This document shows, piece by piece, positions 24,414-37,100 of a stretch of 64,000 nucleotides of DNA. This DNA is from Membranipora membranacea (Eukaryota; Bryozoa; Gymnolaemata; Cheilostomatida; Membraniporidae). A program made the translations under genes and the position numbers. The stretch is from the NCBI GenBank assembly GCA_914767715.1, contig OU612065.1:28212001-28276000 (forward strand), written 5' to 3'. The stretch's first letter is position 1. Every line of letters begins with the position of its first letter. The notes beneath the pieces are model-generated. The model was not told the origin of the DNA. It made no database searches and was given only the letters and a program-made list of their open reading frames with translations.

Positions 24414-27400
24414 ATGGCTACTGAATGGGAAGGTAGGTTGGTCGACATATTTATGGAATGAAGCCCTGACACCATGGAGTCTATCCATTGACCTTTTCAG
24501 CCCACTCAACATTCATCTTACATTTTGTTTGCAATGAGAGTTGTTCAAGTACCATATTGTTGACATTCAAATAAAACTGTTCTGTAAATGTTATGCAGAT
24601 TGACGTCTTGTTATGCAATCGAAAACATTTAATACCATGTTATTTTTTGTTTTAGATTTGAGGAAACAGGCGCGAAAATTGGAGAATGATATAGATCTGA
24701 AATTGATATCATTTAGTAAATTTGGCACAAGTTATAGCCAACACAGCAACGGAGTCAGGTAAATCTAGCAAAACCTTCATTCGAAATTACTCGGCTAATA
24801 GCGATATTCCAGGTTATCGATATTATTACCAAAACAACAACTGCAAATTTTTTCCCACAAATGATTTTTGGTGTTTGAAGGCATTGATCAACAAGCTTGT
24901 TCCAACTTGAACTATATAGTTTATATCTAGGATGTCTGGTCTAGGCTTTTAAGCGGGCAGCTGGTATTGCCATTGGAATATGAGTCAGCATGCAAAAAGT
25001 CCAAGCAAGGAAATGCTGCATCTAATATCAATTGTAAGTTCATAGTACTTACTTTTATCTGTTGTAGCGACACATCACCTCTGCTGAGCAATGATCACAT
25101 GTTTGAAACTATGGTGGTTGAACTCGAGGAGCTGCTAGGAAGACTCACAAAAATAAACGATAAGATGATGGACTACACTCACAATCTAGGTATGGCTCAT
25201 AAGCGTATGGCTAACGGGATCCATCAATAAACATCATGTCATATTTGCTTTGTGAAATTAATCTGACAGAGTGGTGTTTACAGGTCTGAGTTGTACTCAT
25301 GGTTTTACTACTCATGATTTTTGTCTCAGCCCAAGTATAATGATTTTCATGTTTTACGTTAAGCTTGATTAGGGATTGTACTAGTGGTGGCCATTATTTT
25401 AAATGGTGGCTGAGACCAGTGGCGTATATTACCACTCACGGCCCACGGATTTCCGTGAGTGGCTGAATAGCTCAGTGTGTAGAGCGTCCGCCTAATGATC
25501 ATTGTTAATAATATTGTTGTGGGTTCGAATCCCATCAAGGTCAGTTTTTTTTTCAAAGGGGTGCTTTATAACTGGAGCATTTTTACCGTAATCTTCTACT
25601 GCTATTGAGTTGTTTTCTGAAAGTACCCAACAGCTCAGTGAGCTATTGAAATACCTCTCTGCTTGCACTATTTTGCTACCGATATGCAAAAATTTCCGTG
25701 GTGGGAGGGCGATTAAGCGCCCCTCCCACACCCTCCCCGCCAGGCCTACGGCGTGTGGATCGGGCTGCGCCCGATTATTATGCTCATCTCTGAAAAGTCA
25801 GTGAGTGAAATTTTTTAGAATATACGCCCCTGGCTGAGACTGACTGATGAGGCACTTCATTAGCTGCATAGATGCTGTCTTATGAAACTATAGCGATGTG
25901 TTTTTCAACATGTTCTCTCTGCAAATTAATATGTAGGCAATAACAGCATCATGTTCCTTCATCTTATCATACATATCTTTGGACAGATGAGAATTGCTCT
26001 TTTGGATGTATTGTGATAATTTGCAGGGATGAACTCAGGTAGTGCTGCCTTACTCCACACAATGCAGAGACACAGGGAGATTTTACAGGATTATAACAAT
26101 GAATTCCGTAAGACAAAAGCCAATATACAGCAGCATAGACAGCGGGAGGATCTGATGGGAGGTGTACGGCGTGATATGGAGTAAGTGTGCTTACAGCTGT
26201 GGGTCCGTGGCACTTTTTGAAAGATCACGTTTAGAACCTGCTGATCTATTAGCCAGAAGCTCTGACTTAGATAGAGTAAAGCAAACGCTAAAAACCACCA
26301 TTCTATGTTCTTATAAAATGTAGAGCATTGTATGATGCGACTTATGGAATCTCAAGTTGTCTTCTCTTTGAACTATTTTGAAAAAGGGGTACAACTCTAA
26401 ATTTGAAACGCAAATGCAAAATCCAGAGCTGTAACACCTTATATTTTTGTAGCTGATACATTCACATTTGTTTTAGTGGCTACAGAGGTAACAGGAAGTC
26501 AGATCTCTATCTTAAAGAAAATGAACATCTACGGAAGTAAGGTGGCTTACTGCTTGGTCAAATTAAGCTAGTTTTCATGAAAAAGATGAGGCAATAGTCA
26601 TGAAAAAAATTGTTTCTCTAATGAGAAATGAGGTATTCAATCATACCAATTCTTGTCTGATGGTATTGCTAGTAGATGACGATTTATGATTTGCTTTATT
26701 ACAACTTAATTTTCAATAGTTTTACAATTATATAATTTGTATTGTAGCTCTGAAAGATTGGTCGATGAGCAGATCAGGTGAGTTTAGAAATCAAACGATG
26801 ACAGACATGCTACTATTTCAGTAGTTGGCCATACCCAAAATATTTGACATGAGCTGTGAGCTATTTAGATGAAAATTAAAATAATTCATTAATTTTGTTT
26901 GTTAATCGATATGTTGCTTCTACTCCCTTTCTATATGCTGGCTACAACTCATGCTGGCTACAACTCACACTGGGTCCTGATGCAGATATTGTATATGTCT
27001 GCTGAGACCAAACATGTTCAGAGAAACTATATTTTATATATTTTACAGCATTGCTATGGCCACCAAAGAAAACCTCAGTTCACAAAGGAGTACGTTCAAA
27101 GTTATCAGCAAGAAAATGCAAGAAATGTCCAGTATCCTTTACAAGCTACGATGCAACCATTTGTTTAGTTTAATTCCGAACCTCAGTTGAAAATCATATG
27201 ACCGTTGAGCCCTAGAGGAAGATTGATCCAATTTGCTTGTATTTAGAGATGTTCCACCTTGAGCCACCATCTTATCAGTGGATAAAGCAACCTGAATTGC
27301 AAGCAAAGTGGATTAAACTCGATATAGCAAACAGTGTCATTCTCTCAGCTTGTTGCCATCTTGCTTCATGCGGGATCATGTTTTTATCAGTTCTTGTTTT

Positions 27401-27582
27401 TACAATAGTTTCCAGTATGATAAGCCTCTGCTTTCCTTGACTGCATATTGTAATCAGATCGATTTCCAGTTATTAACAGTTTGATGTCACGGATAAATCT
27501 TCGTAAGAAAAGAGACACGTTAATACTGGGTGCTGTAATATCGGGGTGTGTGGTGTTCCTGCTGTGGTGGGTTCTGCGATAA
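24414..27582 (+). CDS. GOSR1: Golgi SNAP receptor complex member 1 (GOS-28)
   Basis: GOSR1 is the Qb-SNARE of ER-Golgi and intra-Golgi fusion, anchored in the Golgi by a C-terminal membrane segment. Exons: 24414-24432, 24656-24758, 25068-25189, 26027-26180, 26477-26536, 26748-26777, 27049-27131, 27458-27582. All junctions are GT-AG and in phase, giving 231 residues (human about 250). The start MATEWEDLRKQARKLEND aligns with vertebrate WEDLRKQARQLENE. Further matches are RMFETM-like HMFETMVVELEELL, LLHTMQRHREILQDY, the SNARE helix with IAMATKENLSSQR (the Gln is the likely zero-layer residue), NRFPVINSLMSRINLRKKRD and the terminal anchor LILGAVISGCVVFLLWWVL. The first exon carries only six codons plus one base. 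Intron 3 hosts a DNA transposon and a SINE. Confidence 0.97.
25417..25832. mobile_element. Non-autonomous hAT-like element in GOSR1 intron 3
   Basis: Terminal inverted repeats CAGTGGCGTATATT (left) and its near-complement AATATACGCCCCTG (right, one mismatch) are flanked by a perfect 8-base target duplication GCTGAGAC at 25409-25416 and 25833-25840. An 8-base duplication with CAG...CTG ends is typical of hAT transposons. At 416 bases it has no transposase. Inside are a tRNA-derived SINE and a GC-rich hairpin-prone segment (about 25695-25780) unlike the AT-rich surroundings. Confidence 0.85.
25461..25592 (+). repeat. tRNA-derived SINE copy inside the hAT-like element
   Basis: The tRNA-like head has an A-box TAGCTCAGTGTG and an exact B-box GGTTCGAATCC (25522-25532), followed by a T run and a tail with GTGCTTTATAACTGGAGC. 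The acceptor-stem positions do not pair well, so this is not a functional tRNA gene. Tail and head match 11304-11512 on the other strand; this copy lacks an internal segment bounded by GGGGTGC. Confidence 0.7.
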
Positions 27583-28128
27583 AGGACAGTCTGTATACTC
27601 AATTCATTCTATGCGTAACTCAACTTGCTTGTTTTAACGGAATCAAAATTTGAACACTGTGTTGAGCAAATTAAACACACTTTTTATTCTAACAACTGAG
27701 CTACAAAATACACTGTATTTCATATCCTGCTCACTTTTACTGTATGGTTTGATTGTATGTAAGCTCTCCAGCTAAAGTGTTCTTGAAGGAATGACATAGA
27801 CTGTCAAATTAGATATAATTTATTATGGGGACGTTCAGTGACTCTTGATTCCTCTAGTGTATGTGTATTTACAAAAAACAACTTGTTTATTTTCTATTAT
27901 TATCCATATTTACCTCATTTCAATGGATGACATAGTTTTGTAACCTCAATACAATGTGTAAACAAAAATAAAAAACGATACAAATTTAAAAACCAATAAT
28001 ATGAAATATGAACATCATTGTTATCCTGATCTGGCCCGCCATCTGTTGTTACATAGCCTTGACAGCGCTAAGTCATCATATTCCACTCACACGAGGTAGA
28101 ACAGGACAAAGACTGAGGTTCACATTGT
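27583..28128. other. Convergent 3' region GOSR1 / NAE1
   Basis: The two genes end 546 bases apart. Plus-strand signals ATTAAA near 27670 and AATAAA near 27967 could serve GOSR1. A reverse-strand AATAAA near 27887 could serve NAE1, so the 3' untranslated regions may overlap in antisense. Confidence 0.5.
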
Positions 28129-31100
28129 TCACAATTCTAGCGTAGTACTGGATTGAGTTGCGCCGTTGTATATGTAGGTATTCTTTATGGGTATATACTG
28201 TTTAGTGATGATCTTTATGGCTTCTTGAGCCGCTACTCCTCCCATATATGATGCAATAGTGTGTAACTCTGATCCTCCGAACGAACAGCTACGAAAATCG
28301 TAAATATCACATCACCACATAACCGATTGTCTACATGGAACACAGGCTTATTGTGGTGCTATGTTACAAGAATATTTATCATTCAATTCTGTTATACACG
28401 GAAACAACGGACTGTCCAAAATAGTAACAGGGAGTAAACATTATACTTACAAGTCATGGATATAGTCTTCCCTCAGGTTAATGCTCAGTCCGGCATCATG
28501 TAGTATTTTGGTCACTATTGTCTAGAAAGAATTTAACATATTATTATAAGGAGTACATAAAGCCATCTCAAAAATTCAAACGATAAACACCTTAGATAAC
28601 AACCTATTTCACAAATACACTCGATTTTTTATAGTATAATATATGTATCAGAGGTAAAAAAAATAGCATATTTAATATTTATATTGTAATGAGGAATCTA
28701 ATTCCATCAACCTGCCGATATCTCTACATGACATCAGATCAATCTCAACACTATATGCAGTCTTTCTATAAGAAGGTTAACCATTTCAGAAAGGAAGCTA
28801 ATGTATTGAATTACAAGAAATTTAACTTGGAGGATATTGGATAACGCTGATTTCTTAGAGACTTCCAGCGGTAAGACAAGGGGTTAGATGACTCACCTTA
28901 AGTAAAGGGATATCAGCCTCGACTTGGTCGTCATACCATCCTGGATATCTACTATAATCAGTATAAAACTCATCAGCAGCTCTAAGTAGTATATAATATA
29001 CTGTATCATCTCCCTCGCCACCATCATCATCAAGTCTACTCGCTACAACAAACAACGAGGCTCATTCACATAAATGGATTCTTGCTATAATGGCGAAAAA
29101 AGAACCGCGGCCGCGTGACAGCGTGCCGCTGATTTAGAAAAACCCCTTTAAATTATTGCTGTTGTTGCATTGAGAAAGGCAAATAATCTTAACTGTACTG
29201 GTGCCAACTATTTTTTCAAGGCTATATTTTCAAGTCGACCCAGAACAGTGACCAGTTACAAGTGCGCCTACATTTCGGCTGAAATTTTCCAGATTGCCTA
29301 TCATTTCACATACATTTGCAAAAATTTCCCAGTTGCGACACCCCTCACGCACCCACCCTGTCCTTTGCCATTCGTCTTTGCCATTTGAATAACCCAGAAT
29401 TTCTTACGAGTTGATTTTTCTTGCATATACCACAGTTTTAATTCATTTAACTGTTTTAGTTTGTACAAAATAAGAACCGAATTGTTACTCCTGTTCCAAT
29501 TTTATGCCTGAAAGATATGTTGTGTTGTTGAGTTTAGCCTGTGTTAAATGTGGCCTTTTTCAAAAACAGATTGCCCACCTTTGATCTAGAATCTAGATCA
29601 TCAGTATATTCAATTTAACTATTTTGATTTTCGTTTCATATATATTACAACCTGTTTAGTCCCTGTCCTCTTGAAAAGACATTATAATATTGTATACCAA
29701 TCAATTCTTCAAACACAAAACATCATTTTTTTCTCTTTTTCCCCTAAAAAATTCTTTGACACGTTATGGAAAATATTAAATGATAATATCTGCCAAATTA
29801 AATAGTGTATATATATATATCGTTGCAGCTCCTGAATATTGATGCAAAATTCCTTCAATAACAACCTTCAGGTACATTGACTTTGATAGTGACATTGTCT
29901 CTGATAGTGAGTCTTTGCATGTAATGAATTAAGAAAGAAGTTAAATTTTCTCAACCAACAGCTGCATTCCTTGACAGTTTCTTGACATCTGTCAACAATT
30001 TACAACAACTTCAAAACTGCTTCAGGAAATCTTGAAACCATTGAAAAGTGCTCAAAGGAAAAGGAAAGACTTGATATACAGAACTGTCAATTTAACTATA
30101 TGTTGAAAGTTGAAAGTGTATATAAATATCGAGTAAGTATTTTAGTATATTTGTTGATACTGAGCGTATATGAATTCCATGTTATCTTAGATATCAAGTA
30201 GCCTAGGCTTGTGACTTTTAAGCCTCTCTAAGAAAGGGTAGTGTAGCAACAGCTTTTACATTCGCCCTTATGTCACTTTAGTTAGGTAAAACAGAAATCA
30301 CAGGCTGTAAAATTATCAATATATGGTTCATTGATCATCGAGACTTTCATTTGAAGAGTGTAAAAAATCTGTACTTCCTATCAAGTGTCAGCTTCTCTGC
30401 TGCACTGGAAGCTCATAGAATACTATACATCAGCTGGTTTCTGTACAGAGGGCTTTTCACTGATAAAGAGGTATGTAATGAACATTATTTTGTTGTATTC
30501 CTGGTTGGGAATGTAGTCGATAATGTTATCCTACAACCAGCTATCCTGGCACAGTTTCAGAGCTTCAACTAGTACTTGCCGTGAAGAGGTATTTTTACAG
30601 AGATGTTCCAGCATGATTTCATACTAATTTATGATTATTTTTCAGCCGGAAAGCATGGCAGGAGTAGCAGAGAGTGGTGATGTGAACCAAACCCAAGAGA
30701 ATAGCAACAGTAAATTATCAGAGAATATCGATGTGACTAAAGTTAGAAAGAAACCAGCTCAAAAAAAAACAGGAGATGCCTTGGGCTCTGTTAATTCTGA
30801 ACACAAAGAAAGATGGAAATTTGCTAAAACAGGAGTCAACTTTATGAAGGAGCTGACACTTGCAGGCTTTGGACCATATGCCTTGATATTTTTAATTGTT
30901 ATAATTGCCTCATATCATCTGACCTATACCCAGAGATGGTATGAAAGGGTTTTCTACCTTTTGGTACTAGGTTTTACCTTAATAGTTGCCTTTAATCTTT
31001 CATATGAAACGGAAGCTCGGCAAGAGGTAAAAAAGCTGAAGAAGAAACTGGATGAAGAAGAGATAACCCGTGAAGAGGAAGTTACCAAACTGAAAGAAAA

Positions 31101-34100
31101 GATTCGCAAGCAAGACCAAAAGGAGGAAGAGAGAGAGAAAAGATGGGACCAGAGGTTTGAGGAATACCGTCGAGCAACTGAAGACAAGTTAGATAACTTG
31201 TATAAAGAGAAAATGTCTTTAAGAGAGACTTTAGGGAGGGACAACGACGAACTACGAAACTTAATCAAAAAGCTTACACAGAAGCAAACACTGAACAGCG
31301 CGCAAGCAATGAGTTAAATTCTTCTGAATCCAATCAATTTCCCTCATTCAGTGTATTCGTCAGGTATTGTTTTTTAGTTTTCTGCACAAGAATTCAGTTC
31401 TTAATTATAGTCTAAGCCTTATAGTACAGTGATTCAATTTCCCTGTGATGAGTGAGCCCTGTGACCATAACATAGCTACCAAAATGAATAAATTGATGTT
31501 ATCAGTTTGCTCTATTGTTCCCAGTTTTTGGACAATTATTTCTCTTGGCAAAAATATTATTTACAATGCAGTGATTTGATGCCAAATAATTTTGCAAATG
31601 CAATACTTGATTCTTGAAGACCCGGCCAAACTCATTATTTTGTAATTTCATAGTTACCAATAAATCAGTTAATTGTCTCATTTCAAAGTGAAGCTAAAGC
31701 ATAATATGAGCACAGAGTAAGGATATATCCTTACTCTGTGATATCAGCTCTCCTTATCATCTGAGCACTAAGCCCAGTCACATTGCTAACACACACTTCA
31801 CCGCGGTATCACAGAGTAAGTATATATACTTACTCTGTGGTGGTACCTTACACATTATTCAGGGGTGGCAAGAGCCATTCCCTTCAAACTCTCACATCAT
31901 AGATGTCAGCAACTCCGATTATTTACGATATTATATAGCATAATAATTTAGGTTGTTGTTTTATTTATTCTATTTACCGTTCAATTTTATGCAGTATTTA
32001 CACCATTGTTATTTCTCATGACTTTGAAGATTACAGAGTGGATCATTATATCTGCGACAGGGAAGTAAGTGTAAGTATAACATTGTCATAGAGAAGATAA
32101 CTCACCTAATAATTCTGCATTCATGGACTTAGGGTTGAGCTCACTCTCCAAACTCCTGCAGTTAATTAGAGATAGATTTTCAGCATTCTTACCTGTTAAA
32201 GTATGGAGTGTAAACGGTGACAAAATGAAAATTCATCAGTTTCATGGCCCGAGAAAATGATTCTTTAACGCTAAATCTGATCATTTGCATTGACAATAAT
32301 ATCACCTGTAGCAGTTTGAAAATATTTACAAGTTCAATCATGATTGTTAGCACCAATCGATAAACTTACAGAACAGTCTTGCCTCCTCCATAGATATGGC
32401 TTCCGCTGGCTGAAATAAGAGGGACACAAAATTTGACATTGGTAGTCAAGCTGAGACTAGTAAGTTCAACTGCAATATGGTTTTCCAATCATGCAAACAC
32501 AAATGCAAATCGAATATCAGGCTAGCTGCAAAGTGATGGAATGAGCTCAAGTTTGAGGGATGAGTAAATAAACCATACACCAAATCAAGGTGAACCAAAA
32601 AGAAAGGAGCATGCAGAAGGCAACAGCCGACAGCACAGCCAGTATCATGCTGTTCAAAGCAAGATACCACCCTATTGTCTAATTATGTCATGTTTCTTAA
32701 AACGGGATCAAATTAATAAAATCTGTGTGTGTGTTGCATATGCTCATGGCGATTATGGGAAAAGCCATTCATTCAAAAGTCAAAATTCACCAATCAAGAG
32801 CAAAGCAAAATCCCTCCCATTTAACTGACTACAGACAATGGCTATGAGGACAGAGGCCGAGTCACTTTGAGTAATGGCTACTGAACCAAAGCTTGATGTG
32901 AAACCCGCAAAAAGAACAAACATAAAGATAGTCATCTTAATATACATACACATTCGTTGGCTGGATTTAACACCGGCTGAAAACCAAAATATTTTCATGA
33001 CACGCTTATCGTTGTCACATATGTTTTATCTTATTCATGGGAGGGAGGCACAGTTATTGCAGGTCAAATAAATTTTAGTCTTATTACTGACAATGTAAAA
33101 AACATCATTTAGGTGCAGGATGTGGATTTCTGTAAACAAGGTTTGGGAAAATATAGGAATTTTCAAGCCTGATAATTTTAATCATCTGACCTGCTTAGAT
33201 TGATCAGTACATGGGGGTAAGTAAAGTTTGAATTAGCTAGTCACTCTTTGCTGTTCTACAGCCACAGGTAAAACTTCTCTACCATCAGCAGATGCTTTTA
33301 AATGATGTCCAAACATCTAGAGCAGCTGTGGGCAACCTGCGGCCTTTTTGCCAGGGCGGCCTAATGGGAAATCTTTTGCGGCCTTATTGTGGCCTTATGT
33401 CTGTAAAAATGATTACATCTTTATTTGTTTTCCTGTATGTGGGCGTCCAAGCATGCATAGCCAGCCTGGTCATGCTGCCACATTTTTAAAAAAAGAAAAA
33501 AGTTGCGTGACAAGACAGTGCATACCCCTCTGTAAGCACAATCCATAATTGGAAAGTCACAATATTCGCCATTCTGCATCATGCATGTAGCCAGGCTACA
33601 TACATGTTAGCGTATCATGGGAATTCCTAAGCCATTATACTTTAAATAAAAATGTGGCCTTTTTCAAAAAATGGTTGCTCACCTATACTCTAGAATCTAG
33701 CTAGAGGATGGATGTTCACCCAGATCGATGATGATTTGTTTTGTAAGACTAGAAAGGCTTACCACTTGTATAGAATGTTTGATATCGTTGGCTCTCTGGT
33801 AGACTTTACTGACATGCTCTGTGGCCTTGTTTCTGTAGACTTGTTGTAATGCTATATAAGTTTGTGAGTCAGCTGTCATATCTGGTATTGAGCCTTGTAA
33901 TGGTAAGCAACCTGGTAAAGAGATTAAAAGGAAACACTTTACTGTCATGTTAGCTTGGGCGTCAAAGCTTCTTTTGACAGAAGCAGTAGATTCATACACC
34001 CGCTAAAATTTAACTCCCAACCGCTGAGGCAATCAAAACTCTGGAAGCTAAATCTTCACTATAAATTGCCCAATATAAAAACCGTGTTAGAGCTGAAGTA

Positions 34101-37100
34101 ATAATAAAGAGTCTTTCACAAATACAAGAAGATGAAGATGAGGATGATTAAACAAAATGAAAGTAACAACACAGTACCATCAATTTTGTCTACACTTGGA
34201 CCTACAAGGATGCATATTTTGTCTAAGACATATGTAAGAGCATATTTATAGCCTCATATATGTCCCAATAAGTCCCACATAAATTTTGGCCCACATCTCA
34301 GCATCAACTTACCCTCTGCCTCTATGAAGTCTTTCAATGCTCGACAAAGTATCCAAAAGGTTTTGCTCTACAAATGAGTTGAAATATTGGCAAGATAACA
34401 CGAGCATATGCGTACCAACAGCAAATACCTTGGACACCTCATCGTAATGATTCTCTGATATCTCTACACTATTGGATATGGAAGCTTAGCATCTACACAA
34501 AGTATTCAGCAGCAGAATTCAAATTTTCTATTGAATACCTTATGAAGCTTTATCCAAAAACCACAGCTGCCATATCACAATTTGTGAGAAAAGGAAAGAA
34601 GAAACTTATCAACATGGCAAGGCCAGCCAGCAAATAAATAGCAAGCTTCCTTTTTAGTAAAGGTGAAACAGTATCAGTAGGTTACACATTCATGTTCCCA
34701 CATACCTCATTATTGAGGTGATTAGTGAGTGGGTGATCGAGTATTTCTCTAAGATTAGAAGGTATTCTATGTTCTGTTAGAGCTGTATTCACTGATTTAG
34801 CAGCTTCTTCAAAATTTTCTTCATCCTCAGGTAAACCGTCCTCGTTATGTCTCATACCTGTTATTGAAGCAAACATGTCAAGAAAGTCAGCGAGTATCGT
34901 CATGCGATTCATGAATATGAAAAATTGGCTCATTTTGCCAAGTACCAACTTGATTGTCCTTGGTGATTTAAGACACAATGTTTTCCCAGACTAAAGAAAT
35001 TTTCTAAATACTGAATGTATATCTTAATAGATTGTAGGAATAAACAAACAACTAGAACACTGATACTTACCTTTTTGAATCAATGCGCTTAACACCTTTT
35101 TGTCTTTATATACTTTCGGAGGATCTCCATTGTGCTAGAAAATTGAAAACCAAGTACAAATCAATGGGCATTACTACAGTATAGCTGTTATGGTACAAAA
35201 TTAGAAAATTAAAAGCAATGAACTTGTTTCTCTCCTCATTAAATCGTCAGTAAGTATCAAGGAAATGTTTAAATCCTCTAACATTCATGAGGGGTAATGT
35301 TGGTAGTGAAATGTCAGGTACCCCTATCATACAACAGAAGTTTGAAATCATGTACTAGTATACCACGTATATCACTTAGTGAAACATAATTTTGAAACAA
35401 ACCAACATAAATATTGGGTTATAATTTGAGAATGAGCACAATCAATCACACAAGTAAACATACCTTAGATTTGTAGATATGTAAGAATTTGTAGACTATG
35501 ACGAGCCAGGGTACATGCTTGTGATCTTTTATACTGAGTGTGTCTAAATTAATACTATCACAGTAATCCACAAGCTCAGGGAAGGGAGAGAGCAGTCTCA
35601 GGTCTGGTATAGGATGCTCAGGGTGTGACTCCATAACTGAAATATAAATAAATATATATATATAGATATGGGACAATAAAGTCTTGATACATAGATCACT
35701 GCTGCGCGTTTGTTTTATAGTCCATGTAAAATAACCAACCATACAATATAGAGCCGACGAACTGACAATTACCACTAGTTTTCAATCTTCTCTTATATCA
35801 AATATAACTAAATAACATCACCAACATTAGTATAAATGCACCATACCTTTTGTGGCCAGGCTGGGACAAGCATTATAGACATGGTGAAGTTGAAGATTTC
35901 TGTGAACCCAAGGGGGTAAAAATGTAATTGTACAATTAACCAATCATTTTTTATGAGAATTGTTCCATCCTACTTTGAATGCCGCAAAAACATCTACTCA
36001 AAGCTGAGTGATTGCACTGGATGTCGGTAGTGGCATTCTATCATCAACCATAATGGAATGCCCGTACCAGCAATCAATTTCAGCCAAGCACTTCAACATA
36101 TTAGCCATACAAGTCTGATTGCCGATAAATGAGAGCGGAGTGTCACAGCGTCATACCTGCATGATTCTGTGTGACCAGTCGGAGGTAACCAATCATTCCA
36201 TAAGATTTACAAACTATCAATGGTATATCATGATGCCATAGATAATCAGATAGCTCCAACAGCACTTTGCTCTGTAATGTGGTGACTATGACCAAATTAT
36301 ACTTCAGTAGAACTTCAGGGTTCCTCTTTAGAATATGCTCCAAACTCTACAATGTAAAAGAGATGTCACATCGAAGTTCTAAAGATTCACTTGTCTTTAA
36401 ACCTCATAAATCACCCCCAATAAAACCTTATATAGTTTTAAATCAAGATGGAAGGAAGCAATCTAGATCAAGGTATTTCTTCAAAGTACCCTTATAGGAG
36501 TAACATAGATTTTGAATCTCTACAACACAGAGATTCTTTCACTAGAGTCTTCATTCTCCACCAATAATAAATCCCGGGATCAACCAGGTATCAAAAAGCA
36601 AAATAAAAAATTACAAAAATAATTAATTTTGAAATATGGTATTTGTTCTACTTTTAGTCTCAGTCAAAGTTCAGCATTTGTGACACTTGCTTACTTCCTC
36701 GATGAATTCTCCCGACACTTCATCATTCAGCTCCTGTAAATACTGAGCAGCAGCTTGGCCTCTTTTCTGAATCAATTAAAAAAAAATTGAAAATGAATAT
36801 TCATACCATATGAATTAAATCACATTATTAGCCTAGAGTTAACTATTGGCAAGAGGAAATGTACTCCTTTTCCCATATGTTTGAAATGACAATGTTTGTG
36901 GTATCTTCGTAAATTCATAATCGATGATATTGATATTGCCTTGTCCTGCTTACTCCCAATACTCATGATCGTATCCATCAGAACAAGGAGAAAACTCCTT
37001 CATTCAAATAAAAGTTTTGTCTTATTATACATTAACACCAAGAAAAAATATTTTGATTTCTTAGATTCTTTTTAAACGCCTGCCTTAATTGTTTATACTG

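Noticed and set aside
25461-25535. Functional tRNA gene
   Set aside because: The A and B boxes are good but acceptor-stem pairing fails and the same head sits in a repeat with a shared tail, so it is a SINE.
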